From NCBI RefSeq assembly GCF_026162365.1, contig NZ_JAOANW010000002.1, positions 124,001-188,000 of the forward strand: DNA of 64,000 bases, given 5' to 3'. Of the stretch, positions 26,997 to 36,099 are shown piece after piece. A model generated the notes under the pieces. That model did no database searches. It saw nothing but the letters and a program-made list of their open reading frames with translations, and was not told the origin of the DNA. The DNA comes from Nitratireductor luteus. GTDB lineage: Bacteria; Pseudomonadota; Alphaproteobacteria; Rhizobiales; Rhizobiaceae. The translations under genes and the position numbers were made by a program. Within the stretch, counting starts at the first letter, position 1. Every line of letters starts with the position of its first letter.

Positions 26997-28217
26997 ATGC
27001 CCGAAAAGCGTATCGTCATCACCGGCGTCGGCGGGATCTGCGCGCTCGGCACGGATGCCCCGGCGATCTGGCAGTCGATGCGCGCGGGCCGCGCGGCGAT
27101 CGGGCCCGTGGAAAACGAAGACCTGCATGAGGTCAAGATAAGGATCGGTGCAGAGATCAAGGCGCTGCCCGACCACGGGATCGAACGCAAGCGGATCGCA
27201 ACCATGGACCGATTCAGCCTGCTGGCCGCAATCGCCGCAGGCGAGGCGCTGAACCAGTCATGCCTCCATATCAGCGAAGACGACCGTCACCGCGTCGGCG
27301 CGGTCGTCGGCGTCGGCATATGCGGCTGGCATTCCATTGAGGAAAACTATCGCGCGATCCTGCTCGAGGGCAAAAGCCGGGCAAGCATTTTCAGCGTGCC
27401 GCGCGTCATGCCGGGCGCGGCGGCTGGCCAAGTGTCTATGGTGCATGGCCTCAAGGGCCCCGTCTTCGGCGCCACATCCGCCTGTTCCTCGTCGAACCAC
27501 GCCATCGCCGCGGCCGCCGACCAATTGCGCCTGGGGCGCGCCGACGTCATGCTGGCGGGCGGCGCGGACGCCCCGCTGGTCTATGGCGTCATGAAGGGCT
27601 GGGAAGCCCTGCGCGTGCTGGCGACCGACACCTGCCGGCCTTTCTCCGCCGACCGGCAGGGGCTGGTGCTGGGCGAAGGCGCGGGGATAGTCGTGCTGGA
27701 GACGCTGGAGCACGCGCTTGCCCGGGGCGCAACCATCCTGGCCGAACTTGCTGGAACGGGCATGTCGGCCGATGCTTCCGACATCGTCGCCCCCACCGTG
27801 GAAGGGCCGGTGCGGGCCATGCAGGCATGCCTTGCGGAGGCCGGCATCGCGCCGGAAGAGGTAGACTATATCAATGCTCACGGCACTGGCACGAAAGCCA
27901 ATGACCGCATCGAGACGGAGGCGATCAAGCAGGTCTTCGGCGGCCATGCGCGTACCCTGTCCATATCCTCCACCAAGTCGATGCACGGCCATTGCCTCGG
28001 AGCCTCCGGCGCCATTGAACTGATCGCCTGCATCAATGCACTGCGCGAGAATGTGGTGCCGCCCACGGCGGGCTTCCGCCAAGCCGACCCCGACTGCGAT
28101 CTCGACGTGACGCCGAACGAAGCGCGCGCGCGGCCTGTCGGCGTGGCAATCAGCAACAGTTTCGCCTTTGGCGGAACCAATGCCGTGCTCGCGGTCAAAT
28201 CTTCCCCCAATACCTGA
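26997..28217 (+). CDS. NodE-like beta-ketoacyl-ACP synthase
   Basis: Condensing enzyme of the KAS II/NodE type, 406 residues. The catalytic triad is intact: Cys163 in [12 protein letters not shown], His295 in [12 protein letters not shown] and His332 in [13 protein letters not shown]. NodE-like features include [15 protein letters not shown] near 52 and the end [16 protein letters not shown]. The ATG at 26997 matches family starts; a TTG at 26991 overlapping the carrier-protein stop is possible. Together with the NodF-like protein it should extend a specific acyl chain, for a modified membrane or surface lipid. Alternative: a general KAS II, but the pairing and sequence character argue against that. 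Confidence 0.87.
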   Translation: MPEKRIVITGVGGICALGTDAPAIWQSMRAGRAAIGPVENEDLHEVKIRIGAEIKALPDHGIERKRIATMDRFSLLAAIAAGEALNQSCLHISEDDRHRVGAVVGVGICGWHSIEENYRAILLEGKSRASIFSVPRVMPGAAAGQVSMVHGLKGPVFGATSACSSSNHAIAAAADQLRLGRADVMLAGGADAPLVYGVMKGWEALRVLATDTCRPFSADRQGLVLGEGAGIVVLETLEHALARGATILAELAGTGMSADASDIVAPTVEGPVRAMQACLAEAGIAPEEVDYINAHGTGTKANDRIETEAIKQVFGGHARTLSISSTKSMHGHCLGASGAIELIACINALRENVVPPTAGFRQADPDCDLDVTPNEARARPVGVAISNSFAFGGTNAVLAVKSSPNT

Positions 28218-28270
28218 TAGCTAAACTCAACTATTGATGGTGTAACCGATTCCCTCTAAAGGTCGGCCGA

Positions 28271-28307
28271 GATGGTTTTCCTGATCAGGCAATTCAGGAA
28301 AACCATC
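28271..28307. promoter_or_regulatory. 14-base perfect palindrome with TGA-N9-TCA core, candidate iron operator
   Basis: GATGGTTTTCCTGA (28271-28284) and TCAGGAAAACCATC (28294-28307) are perfect inverted repeats around nine bases. The centre reads TGA-N9-TCA, the published consensus core of the RirA iron-responsive operator in rhizobia. It lies 60 bases before the first imelysin gene, whose family is iron-linked. It could instead be a terminator of the NodE-like gene 54 bases upstream, but no T-run follows. Confidence 0.5.
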
Positions 28308-28366
28308 AACAATGCCGCATGCCCGTCGGCATGCATTGGCTCCAACCCTGCTCCGGAGGAATTCAA

Positions 28367-29617
28367 ATGAGGATCGCACTCGCCCTGTTCTCGGGTCTAG
28401 CCGTAACGGCCGCCCAGGCGGCCGAACCGGCAGATGCCCTGACAACCTATGCGGACATCGCCCTGGCCGGCTACGAAGACAGCCTTGTGACCGCGCGGGC
28501 CCTGGACGAAAAGATCAAGATGCTCGTCGCCGATCCGTCCGAGGAAACACTGGAGGCTGCCCGGCAGGCCTGGCTTGCGGCGCGCGTTCCCTATCAGCAG
28601 ACCGAGGCCTATCGCTTCGGCAACCCGATCGTCGATGATTGGGAAGGCCGCGTTAACGCCTGGCCGCTCGACGAGGGCCTGATCGACTATGTCGACGCCA
28701 GCTACGGCACGGAGTCGGATGCGAACAACTTCTATACGGTCAACGTGATCGCCAATGATAAGATCACCGTCGGCGGCGAAAAGATCGACGCTTCCACCAT
28801 CACGCCGGAGGTCCTCCAATCGCTGCACGAGGCCGGCGGCATCGAATCGAACGTGGCTACCGGCTATCATGCCATCGAGTTCCTGCTTTGGGGGCAGGAC
28901 CTCAACGGCACCGAGGCCGGCGCGGGCGAGCGCCCCTATACCGACTACGATACGGCCAACTGCACCGGCGCCAATTGCGAGCGTCGTGCCCAGTATCTGT
29001 CGTCCGCCTCTCAACTGCTGATCGCGGATCTCGAGGAAATGGTCGCCAACTGGGAAGAAGGCGGCGAGGCGCGCACCGGCCTGACCGAAGGCGACCCGCA
29101 GGCGGGCCTGACGGCCATGCTGACCGGTCTCGGCTCTCTTTCCTATGGTGAGCTGGCCGGCGAGCGCATGAAGCTCGGCCTTCTCCTTAACGATCCGGAA
29201 GAAGAGCATGACTGCTTCTCCGACAACACTCACAACAGCCATTACTACGACATTGTGGGGATCCGGAACGTCTATTTCGGCGAGTATGAGCGCGTCGGCG
29301 GCGAGAAAGTCGAAGGTGCCAGCCTTGCCGAACTCGTCCGCGAAAAGGATCCCGCGCTTGCCGACGAAGTCGAGGCCAAGCTCGACGCCACGCTGGCCGC
29401 CGCCGAGGCCCTGAAGGCGCGCGCCGAGGAGACCGAGGCCTACGATCAGATGATCGGCGAAGGCAATGCGGAAGGCAATGCGGTCGTCCAGGCCGTGATC
29501 GACGGCCTTGTCGACCAGACCCGCTCGCTGGAGCGCGTCATCGCGTCGCTCGACCTTTCCGGCGTGACCATCGAGGGATCGGACAGCCTTGACGCGCCCG
29601 ACGCGGTTTTCCAGTAG
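28367..29617 (+). CDS. imelysin family protein (IrpA-like), exported
   Basis: Periplasmic protein of 416 residues with a Sec signal peptide (MRIALALFSG... ending AAQAAEP near 20). Imelysin-fold proteins such as IrpA and the M75 domain of EfeO take part in iron uptake. The family GxHxxE motif is visible as GYHAIEFLLWGQDLNG near 167, and CFSDNTHNSHYYDIVG near 283 is typical of the large IrpA type. GGAGGA lies seven bases before the ATG at 28367. It is first in a four-gene set with a di-heme oxidase, a second imelysin and DUF1513. Iron control is suggested by the palindrome upstream. Confidence 0.9.
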   Translation: MRIALALFSGLAVTAAQAAEPADALTTYADIALAGYEDSLVTARALDEKIKMLVADPSEETLEAARQAWLAARVPYQQTEAYRFGNPIVDDWEGRVNAWPLDEGLIDYVDASYGTESDANNFYTVNVIANDKITVGGEKIDASTITPEVLQSLHEAGGIESNVATGYHAIEFLLWGQDLNGTEAGAGERPYTDYDTANCTGANCERRAQYLSSASQLLIADLEEMVANWEEGGEARTGLTEGDPQAGLTAMLTGLGSLSYGELAGERMKLGLLLNDPEEEHDCFSDNTHNSHYYDIVGIRNVYFGEYERVGGEKVEGASLAELVREKDPALADEVEAKLDATLAAAEALKARAEETEAYDQMIGEGNAEGNAVVQAVIDGLVDQTRSLERVIASLDLSGVTIEGSDSLDAPDAVFQ

Positions 29618-29626
29618 ACCGATTAC

Positions 29627-29656
29627 GGGCCGCGCCTCCCCTTTGGCGCGCGGCCC
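29627..29656 (+). terminator. GC-rich hairpin between imelysin and di-heme genes
   Basis: GGGCCGCGC (29627-29635) and GCGCGGCCC (29648-29656) pair in a nine-base stem, followed by GGCTTTGGTTCT. With no proper T-run it is more likely a partial terminator or mRNA boundary that lets the first gene be made in excess. Confidence 0.45.
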
Positions 29657-29673
29657 GGCTTTGGTTCTGGAAG

Positions 29674-31179
29674 ATGAGAATCGTCATCTCAAGTTATGCG
29701 TTTGCTTTCGCGCTGGCCGGGGCCACTTGTTCCGTTCATGCCGAAAGCGCACGCCCCGACCTTTCGCCGGAGGATCGCTCGCGCGTCGAAGACGTCACCC
29801 GCCCGGCGACCGATTTCTCCAAACCCGAGCGCTTCGAGCGCATGCAGGCCGGGGCGGCAACCACCGACAAGCTGATCAATGCCGACATCTTCTCTCACCC
29901 TTCGGCCAATCTGGGCTTCGAGGAACAGCAGCGCTTTCTTCTGGGCAATGGCCTTTTTCGCAAGGACTGGGTCTCGTCTCCATCCTCCACGCAGGCTTCC
30001 GACGGGCTTGGGCCCCTGTTCAACGCCCGCGCCTGCCAGTCGTGCCATATCAAGGACGGACGGGGCCATGCGCCTGCGTCGGCTAACGATTCCGCCGTCT
30101 CCATGCTCGTTCGCCTGTCGATCCCGCCGACCCGGGAACAGGAGGAAGAGATTCTTGCAGGTTTCCTGTCGAGTGTGAACGAGCCCGTCTATGGCGGTCA
30201 GCTTCAGGATTTCGCCGTGGCAGGCCTTCCAGCCGAAGGCCGCGTGCGCGTCGACTATGAGGATGTGCCGGTGCAGCTCAATGGCGAGACCGTCACGCTC
30301 CGCAAGCCGGCGCTCAGCATCGAGAATCCCGGTTTCGGCAAGATGCACCCGGACGTGATGATGTCGGCGCGCGTGGCCAATCCCATGATCGGCCTTGGCC
30401 TTCTAGAATCCATTGCGGCCGAGGATATCCTGGCCGGCGCAGACCCTGGCGATGCCGATGGGGACGGCATTTCCGGCCGCGCCCGCTTCGTGCTCGACGA
30501 GGAAGGCGAACAGGCGCTGGGGCGTTTCGGCTGGAAGGGCAATGCGGCCAGCGTCGTGCAGCAGACGGCGGATGCCTTCTTCGGCGATATGGGCCTATCG
30601 ACGCCGCTGCGGCCCGATCATTGGGGGGACTGCACCGAAGCTCAGGGCGATTGCCGCGTGCTGCCGCATGGCGCACAGCCTCATCTAGGCGAGCAGGAAG
30701 TGCCCGGTGACCTGCTGAAGCTTGTCGCCTTCTATGCCCGCAACCTCGCAGTGCCTGCCCGCCGCAATATCGACGATCCGGATGTGCTGGCCGGCAAGCA
30801 GGTCTTCTACGAAACCGGTTGCGTCTCCTGCCACACCCCGAAATTCGTCACCCGCCGCGATGCGCCGCAGGAAGAACTCGCTTTCCAGCTCATCTGGCCC
30901 CATTCCGACCTGCTTCTGCACGATATGGGCGAAGACTTGGCCGATGATCGACCGGAGGGGACGGCAACCGGTCGGGAATGGCGCACGCCGCCGCTGTGGG
31001 GCATAGGTCTCACCGGGGCTGTCAGCAAGGACGCCACCTTTCTCCACGACGGCAGGGCGCGCAGTTTGCTGGAAGCCATTCTCTGGCATGGCGGGGAAGC
31101 CGAACCCGCCCGCCGGCGTGTGGTTGAAATGGAAAAAACCGAGCGGGACAATCTGATCCGTTTCCTGGAGTCGCTTTGA
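29674..31179 (+). CDS. di-heme c-type cytochrome, thiol oxidoreductase-like
   Basis: Periplasmic cytochrome of 501 residues with an N-terminal signal (ending CSVHAES near 25). Two heme c motifs are present: ACQSCHIKDGRGH near 120 and GCVSCHTPKF near 387. The body matches the di-heme oxidoreductase family found beside imelysins (LGFEEQQRFLLGNGLF, DGDGISGRARFV, FLHDGRARSLLEAILWHGGE). In such clusters it may oxidise ferrous iron or pass electrons during uptake; the reaction is not established. It overlaps the next gene by one base (TGATG). Confidence 0.9.
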   Translation: MRIVISSYAFAFALAGATCSVHAESARPDLSPEDRSRVEDVTRPATDFSKPERFERMQAGAATTDKLINADIFSHPSANLGFEEQQRFLLGNGLFRKDWVSSPSSTQASDGLGPLFNARACQSCHIKDGRGHAPASANDSAVSMLVRLSIPPTREQEEEILAGFLSSVNEPVYGGQLQDFAVAGLPAEGRVRVDYEDVPVQLNGETVTLRKPALSIENPGFGKMHPDVMMSARVANPMIGLGLLESIAAEDILAGADPGDADGDGISGRARFVLDEEGEQALGRFGWKGNAASVVQQTADAFFGDMGLSTPLRPDHWGDCTEAQGDCRVLPHGAQPHLGEQEVPGDLLKLVAFYARNLAVPARRNIDDPDVLAGKQVFYETGCVSCHTPKFVTRRDAPQEELAFQLIWPHSDLLLHDMGEDLADDRPEGTATGREWRTPPLWGIGLTGAVSKDATFLHDGRARSLLEAILWHGGEAEPARRRVVEMEKTERDNLIRFLESL

Positions 31180-32255
31180 TGCCCATACGTTCGATTCTTT
31201 GCGCAGCCGTCCTCCTATTCGCGGGCGCAGCCGCCGCCCAGGAACGGCGTGTGCCGGAAGGGATCGGCGCCAATGTCGCGGACGGCTATGCGCGTGTCAG
31301 CCTTGAAGCCTTCGCCGGCGCAACCGCCCGGCTCCACGCCGGCCTTGAGGCCGTTTGCGCGGAGCCCACGCGGGAAGGGCTCGACGACATACGCGCCGCC
31401 TTCGCCGACACAGTGCGCGCGTGGGGACCGGTCTCCGTACTGCGCTTCGGTCCGCTGGTGGCGGAAAACCATTTCGAGCGCATTTTCTTCTGGCCCGACC
31501 CACGCGGCGTGACGCTCCGCCAGGTGCAGGGCGTTCTGGCCGAAAAGGAACCCGAGACGGCGAACGTCGAAGGCCTTGCAGGCAAGAGCGTTGCCCTGCA
31601 GGGCCTGCCGGCGCTCGAATATGTGCTGTTCGGAACCGGGTCTGACGCGATCGGCACCGGCGAAGAGGATTTCCGCTGCCGCTACGGCGCGGCGATTGCC
31701 GGCAATGCCGCCGCGCGCGCGAGAGAGCTTATCGAGGCCTGGTCGCCGCGCGCTGCCTTCCACGACGATTTCGCGCATCCCGGCGAGGGCAACGCGCTTT
31801 ACCGCTCGCCCCTGGAAGTCGCCGGTGAAGTGGTCAAGGCGCTGGGCACCAGCCTGCAGTTTGCCCGCGATGCCGAACTTCTGCCAGCCCTGGGCGAGAC
31901 GCCTTCCAAGGCCAACGGCAAGCGCGCGCCGCTGTGGCGTTCCGATCTGACATTCGACCTTGTTGGCACCCAGATCCAGGGCATGCTCGCCCTGATCGAT
32001 GTGGCCGGCTTCGGCGAGGCGTTGGACGAGGAACGCCAGGCCATCCTCGACGCCCTCCGTTTCGACCTGGAACATACTCTTGGGGCGCTGGAAGAAATCG
32101 AGGCACCCGCCGAGGCGGCCTTCGCCGACGAGCAGGATCGCGGGCGCATCGCCTATGCGGCAACTGCCCTCCAAGGTGCGAATGCGACGGTAAGCGAGCG
32201 CTTCTCGGCGGCAATCGGATTGACGATGGGATTCAATGCGCTCGACGGCGATTGA
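31179..32255 (+). CDS. second imelysin family protein, exported
   Basis: Periplasmic imelysin-fold protein of 358 residues with a signal peptide (MPIRSILCAAVLL... ending AAAQE near 23). It is shorter than the first imelysin and shows the matching GxxxLEYVLFG region (QGLPALEYVLFGTGSDA near 145), where the HxxE histidine is replaced by Leu, so metal binding may differ. ATG at 31179 is preferred to the TTG at 31176. Its end overlaps the DUF1513 gene by 20 bases. Paired imelysins of unlike size flanking a di-heme oxidase are a recurring arrangement in alphaproteobacteria. Confidence 0.87.
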   Translation: MPIRSILCAAVLLFAGAAAAQERRVPEGIGANVADGYARVSLEAFAGATARLHAGLEAVCAEPTREGLDDIRAAFADTVRAWGPVSVLRFGPLVAENHFERIFFWPDPRGVTLRQVQGVLAEKEPETANVEGLAGKSVALQGLPALEYVLFGTGSDAIGTGEEDFRCRYGAAIAGNAAARARELIEAWSPRAAFHDDFAHPGEGNALYRSPLEVAGEVVKALGTSLQFARDAELLPALGETPSKANGKRAPLWRSDLTFDLVGTQIQGMLALIDVAGFGEALDEERQAILDALRFDLEHTLGALEEIEAPAEAAFADEQDRGRIAYAATALQGANATVSERFSAAIGLTMGFNALDGD

Positions 32256-33339
32256 CAGGCGCACGTTTCTGACGCTCGCGGGCTCCGCCGCGGCAGCGCC
32301 GCGAGCATTTGCGGACGCCGATATGGGCGACGGAGCCCTGTTCCTCGGTGCGCGCCTGAACGACGGGCGCTACGAGGCGGCGGTCATCGACGAGAAGGCG
32401 CGCGACATCCTCGTGCTGCCGCTCGAGGCGCGCGGCCACTCCTTCGCCATCGATGCCCCGCGCCGCCGCGCCGTCGCCTTCGCGCGCTCGCCGGGGCGTT
32501 TCGCGGTGGCATTCGGCATGGCAGACAGCGAGCCCGTGGCCATTGCCGCCGCCGACAACCGGCATTTCTTCGGCCATGGCATATTCACGCCCGACGGCCG
32601 GCTGATGCTGGCCACCGAGAACGACTATGATGCCGGCCGCGGCGTCGCCGGCATCTATGATGCGACCGACCGCTTTCGCCGCATCGGGGAATTTGCGACC
32701 GATGGCATCGGCCCGCATGAGGTGGTGCTGGCGGGCGATGGCAAGACGCTGTGCGTCGCCAATGGCGGCATCCTCACCCATCCCGACTATGGGCGCTCCA
32801 AGCTCAACCTCGCGACCATGAGGCCGAGCCTGACCTATATCGAGATCGCTTCCGGCGGGGTGATCGACAAGGCCGAACTCGCCCCGGAACTGCATCAGCT
32901 TTCCATCCGCCACATGGCGGTGGACGGGGCTGGTAATGTCTGGTTCGGGTGCCAGTACCAGGGCGAGGCTGCGGAGCAGCCGCCCTTGGTCGGCCGTCAT
33001 CGGCGCGGCCGGGAGATCGAACTTTTCCTCGCGCCTTCCGAGACGCAGCGCCGTATGCGCAATTATGTCGGCTCGCTAGCGGTCGATGCGTCGGGCGACG
33101 TGCTTGCCACATCGAGCCCTCATGGCGGGCTGGTCGCTTTCTGGGATACAGCGACGGGCAAATACCTCTGCCAGCGCGAACTCGCAGATGGCTGCGGCGT
33201 CGCGCCATTCGACCGGGGCTCGGTGCTGGCCACCAGCGGACGCGGCGCGGTCGTGAAAGCCGGGCCGGATATCGTCTCTCCGCTGCGCACGCCCGGCGCG
33301 GACAAGCCATCCTGGGACAATCATCTGCGGCGGCTCTAA
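32236..33339 (+). CDS. DUF1513 family protein, Tat-exported
   Basis: A 367-residue periplasmic protein of the DUF1513 family. The N-terminus DRRTFLTLAGSAAAAPRAFA is a twin-arginine signal, pointing to export in folded form, perhaps with a cofactor. The rest looks like a beta-propeller: repeated strand motifs such as GHGIFTPDGRLMLATENDYD, GIGPHEVVLAGDGKTLCVANGG and HQLSIRHMAVDGAGNVWFG. It ends the four-gene iron-linked set, overlapping the second imelysin by 20 bases. It is convergent with, and overlaps by four bases, the NlpC/P60 gene. Function unknown. Confidence 0.87.
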   Translation: MRSTAIDRRTFLTLAGSAAAAPRAFADADMGDGALFLGARLNDGRYEAAVIDEKARDILVLPLEARGHSFAIDAPRRRAVAFARSPGRFAVAFGMADSEPVAIAAADNRHFFGHGIFTPDGRLMLATENDYDAGRGVAGIYDATDRFRRIGEFATDGIGPHEVVLAGDGKTLCVANGGILTHPDYGRSKLNLATMRPSLTYIEIASGGVIDKAELAPELHQLSIRHMAVDGAGNVWFGCQYQGEAAEQPPLVGRHRRGREIELFLAPSETQRRMRNYVGSLAVDASGDVLATSSPHGGLVAFWDTATGKYLCQRELADGCGVAPFDRGSVLATSGRGAVVKAGPDIVSPLRTPGADKPSWDNHLRRL

Positions 33340-34199
33340 GGCCGGCGATAGCCCGTCGGCTGCCCATAAAGCCGCGCAATGCGGGTTATCGCTTCATCGA
33401 GCCGCTCATGGGCCACGGTCATCGTGTGGCCGTTGGCATGGATCACGTTCCGTGTGTCGGTCATGATCGCCACATGGCCGTTCCAAAACACCAGATCGCC
33501 CCGTCGCAAGGTGTCCGGATCGACCGGTTCGCCCAGCGATGCCGCTTGCATGTCGGTATCGCGCACGACGTTCCGCCCCGCCATGAAGAGGCTCAGCTGC
33601 ACCAGTCCCGAGCAATCGATGCCGAAGCCGCTTGCGCCGCCCCAGAGATAGGGCGTGTGCAGGAACTGCTCGGCGACCGCGACGTAGTCCGCCTCCGCCT
33701 CCGGCACCGGCCGCAAATGTCCGGCTATCATCGCCTCGCCGGAGGCGAGCAGGGCGTAGCGTGTGCCGCGCCTTTCCTCCCTGCCCACGACACACAGGCG
33801 CGCGCCCATCGAATGAGCGCGGACGGGAGGCATTTTCAACTCCGGCGCGGGATAGACGAAGCTGCGGGGGACGGTCACGATATGAGTCGGCGCTTTGCCT
33901 TCGGGTCCCAACGCCTCGGCAGGCACGTAGCCCACATAGGAATCGCGCCGGGACTGGACCCACGCCCAACCCTCCCGCTCCTCGAAAACCAGCACATCGT
34001 CTCCGCAAAGAAGCTGGGTATCGATCCCCGCGTCGAAGCGCGGGGCGGAGCGAAGGTCGGCCACCGGTTGCGCAACACGCGCCGGACGGCCAGCGATATA
34101 GCGTTGCGCCGGAACCTTCCCGCGCAGATTTTCGTCGGCCAGGTCCGGACGATAGGCGTGAAGCCTGCGGTCCAGCGCGGGCATGCCGGTCGCGTTCAT
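33336..34199 (-). CDS. NlpC/P60 family cell-wall hydrolase with SH3 domains
   Basis: Probable gamma-D-glutamyl-diamino acid endopeptidase of 287 residues acting on peptidoglycan peptides. Residues about 30-155 form bacterial SH3-like segments (DVLVFEEREGWAWVQSRRDS). The C-terminal NlpC/P60 domain has the catalytic Cys in GFGIDCSGLVQLSLFMAG near 200 and His in FWNGHVAIMTD near 245. No signal peptide is visible, so it may act on recycled fragments in the cytosol, as known for some relatives. ATG at 34199 overlaps the upstream MarR gene by four bases. Confidence 0.9.
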   Translation of the reverse strand: MNATGMPALDRRLHAYRPDLADENLRGKVPAQRYIAGRPARVAQPVADLRSAPRFDAGIDTQLLCGDDVLVFEEREGWAWVQSRRDSYVGYVPAEALGPEGKAPTHIVTVPRSFVYPAPELKMPPVRAHSMGARLCVVGREERRGTRYALLASGEAMIAGHLRPVPEAEADYVAVAEQFLHTPYLWGGASGFGIDCSGLVQLSLFMAGRNVVRDTDMQAASLGEPVDPDTLRRGDLVFWNGHVAIMTDTRNVIHANGHTMTVAHERLDEAITRIARLYGQPTGYRRP

Positions 34200-34561
34200 G
34201 TCGGCAGCTCCGCTGCCTTGGCGATGATCTGGTCGCCGAACCGTTCGACGAACAATGCACCCTCCACCGTCCGCTTCACCAGAACGCTGCGGCGATCGCG
34301 CTCGTCGCGATGGCGTGAGACGAATTTGAGACTGCCCATCGTATCGAGTGCCCGCGTGATCACCGGTTTCGTCACCTTCAGCTTTTCCGCCAGCCCGCGC
34401 ACCGTGTGCGGCGGCGGATCGAGATAGACCGTCAGCAGGATCGCCATCTGCCGCTGGGTGAGGTCGGGCATGTGTGCCGTCACCTCCGCCAGGCACACCT
34501 GCTGCCACAATCTGAGGGCTTGGCTCGGCCTGAGCGGCACCGGCATGGAATTCGTCCGCAT
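34196..34561 (-). CDS. MarR-type winged-helix regulator
   Basis: Short DNA-binding protein of 121 residues. The helix-turn-helix reads TVRGLAEKLKVTKPVITRAL and the wing RHRDERDRRSVLVKRTVEG. The helical dimer parts are reduced compared with full MarR proteins of about 140-150 residues. It is translationally coupled to the NlpC/P60 gene, so cell-wall-linked control is possible but unproven. Confidence 0.82.
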   Translation of the reverse strand: MRTNSMPVPLRPSQALRLWQQVCLAEVTAHMPDLTQRQMAILLTVYLDPPPHTVRGLAEKLKVTKPVITRALDTMGSLKFVSRHRDERDRRSVLVKRTVEGALFVERFGDQIIAKAAELPT

Positions 34562-34626
34562 CGTTTCGGATGCGTATCAGTTTGCCGGTGAATCGCAACC
34601 TTGGCAAGCAGTTGCCCGAGGGAGCC

Positions 34627-35991
34627 TCAGCCGAAGCGCTCCCGCAGCGCGCGCTCGATGGCGCGGATGGCCTGGGCCTCGCCGCCCACGGGCGCAGCCG
34701 GTTTTTCGTTCGGGTTCCAGCCATAGATGTCGAAATGCGCCCAGCTTTTCGCTTTTTCCACGAAGCGCTCGAGAAACAGCGCCGCCGTTACCGATCCTGC
34801 GAAGCCGTCTGAAGTGACATTGTTCAAGTCCGCCACGCGGGAATTGAGCTTTTCGGCGTAAGGGCGCCACAGGGGCATGCGCCACATGGGATCCGCCACA
34901 GCTTCGCCCGCACCGTTCAATGCCGCCGCAAGGGCTTCGTCGTGCGTATAGAAGGGCGGCAGGTCGGGACCGAGCGCAACCCGAGCCGCACCAGTCAGCG
35001 TCGCCATGTCGATCATGATCTGTGGTGCTTCCTCATCGCCCAGTGCCAACGCGTCTGCCAGCACGAGCCTACCTTCCGCATCGGTGTTGCCGATCTCAAT
35101 GGTCAGACCCTTGCGGCTCGTCAGAATGTCGCTCGGACGAAAGGCGTTTCCGGAAATGGCATTCTCCACCGCCGGAATGAGCACGCGCAGCCTTATCGGC
35201 AGGCGCGCCGCCATGATAATCCGGGCGAGGCCCAGCACATTTGCGGCCCCGCCCATGTCCTTCTTCATGAGCAGCATGCCGCTGGCCGGCTTGATGTCGA
35301 GCCCGCCCGTATCGAAACAAACGCCCTTGCCCACCAGCGTCACCTTCGGCGCATCTTCCTGACCCCATTGGAGGTCGATCAGACGGGGAGCCTGTTCGGC
35401 CGCCCGCCCGACGGCATGGATCATGGGAAAATTGTTCGCCAGCAGCTCGTCGCCGCGCACGGCGCTGACCTGGGCGTTGAATGCCTGGCCAAGCCGGCGC
35501 ACCGCTTCTTCCAGTGCGTCCGGCCCCATGTCGTTGGCCGGCGTGTTGATGAGGTCGCGCGCAAGGAACACGCCTTCAGCAAGACGCACCGCCGCCTCGA
35601 CATCGGCGCCATCAGGCGCGGCAAAGCGCACGTCGCGTGTGGGCTTCTTGCCGTAGCGGGTGAAGGCGTAGCTGCCCAGCAAGAGCGCCAGGGCTGCCAG
35701 GTCCGGGTCTTCCGGTGCAGTGGCGAAATGCCACGCGCCTTCCGGCAGCAGCCGCGCCAGACGGCCCAGCGCCAGCGGGGCAGGCGCCTTGCCCAGGCCG
35801 AAGAAGACGCCGGCCAGAGCTCCGTCGTTCCCCGGAATGGAGAGCAATTCGCCTTCTCTTCCGGCAAAGCCGTTTGCACGTGCCCATGCGCGGGCGCTCT
35901 CGCCGGCGCCGCTTTCCTCCATCTTTTCGTCCGTGACCAGGTAGACGGGGCGCGAATGCGCTTCTCTGGCGCTTGCAAGGGTCAGAGGCAT
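34627..35991 (-). CDS. leucyl aminopeptidase (M17 family)
   Basis: Cytosolic di-metal aminopeptidase of 454 residues removing N-terminal residues from peptides. The catalytic domain has LVGKGVCFDTGGLDIKPASG near 213, KKDMGGAANVLG near 236 and the family signature NTDAEGRLVLADAL near 298. All metal ligands (Lys, Asp, Asp, Asp, Glu) appear conserved. Its N-terminal domain is short and diverged, as in a second type of PepA-like enzyme of rhizobia. It is divergent from the TPR lipoprotein gene. Confidence 0.93.
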   Translation of the reverse strand: MPLTLASAREAHSRPVYLVTDEKMEESGAGESARAWARANGFAGREGELLSIPGNDGALAGVFFGLGKAPAPLALGRLARLLPEGAWHFATAPEDPDLAALALLLGSYAFTRYGKKPTRDVRFAAPDGADVEAAVRLAEGVFLARDLINTPANDMGPDALEEAVRRLGQAFNAQVSAVRGDELLANNFPMIHAVGRAAEQAPRLIDLQWGQEDAPKVTLVGKGVCFDTGGLDIKPASGMLLMKKDMGGAANVLGLARIIMAARLPIRLRVLIPAVENAISGNAFRPSDILTSRKGLTIEIGNTDAEGRLVLADALALGDEEAPQIMIDMATLTGAARVALGPDLPPFYTHDEALAAALNGAGEAVADPMWRMPLWRPYAEKLNSRVADLNNVTSDGFAGSVTAALFLERFVEKAKSWAHFDIYGWNPNEKPAAPVGGEAQAIRAIERALRERFG

Positions 35992-36099
35992 GAAGCGGTA
36001 TCCTTGAACTGTGGCAGCGAGGTGCGGTGATTAACATTCCATTAGGGTTAACGGAATACGTATGCGTGTGAATGGTTCAGTTCAGGAGGGCCGGCGGGG

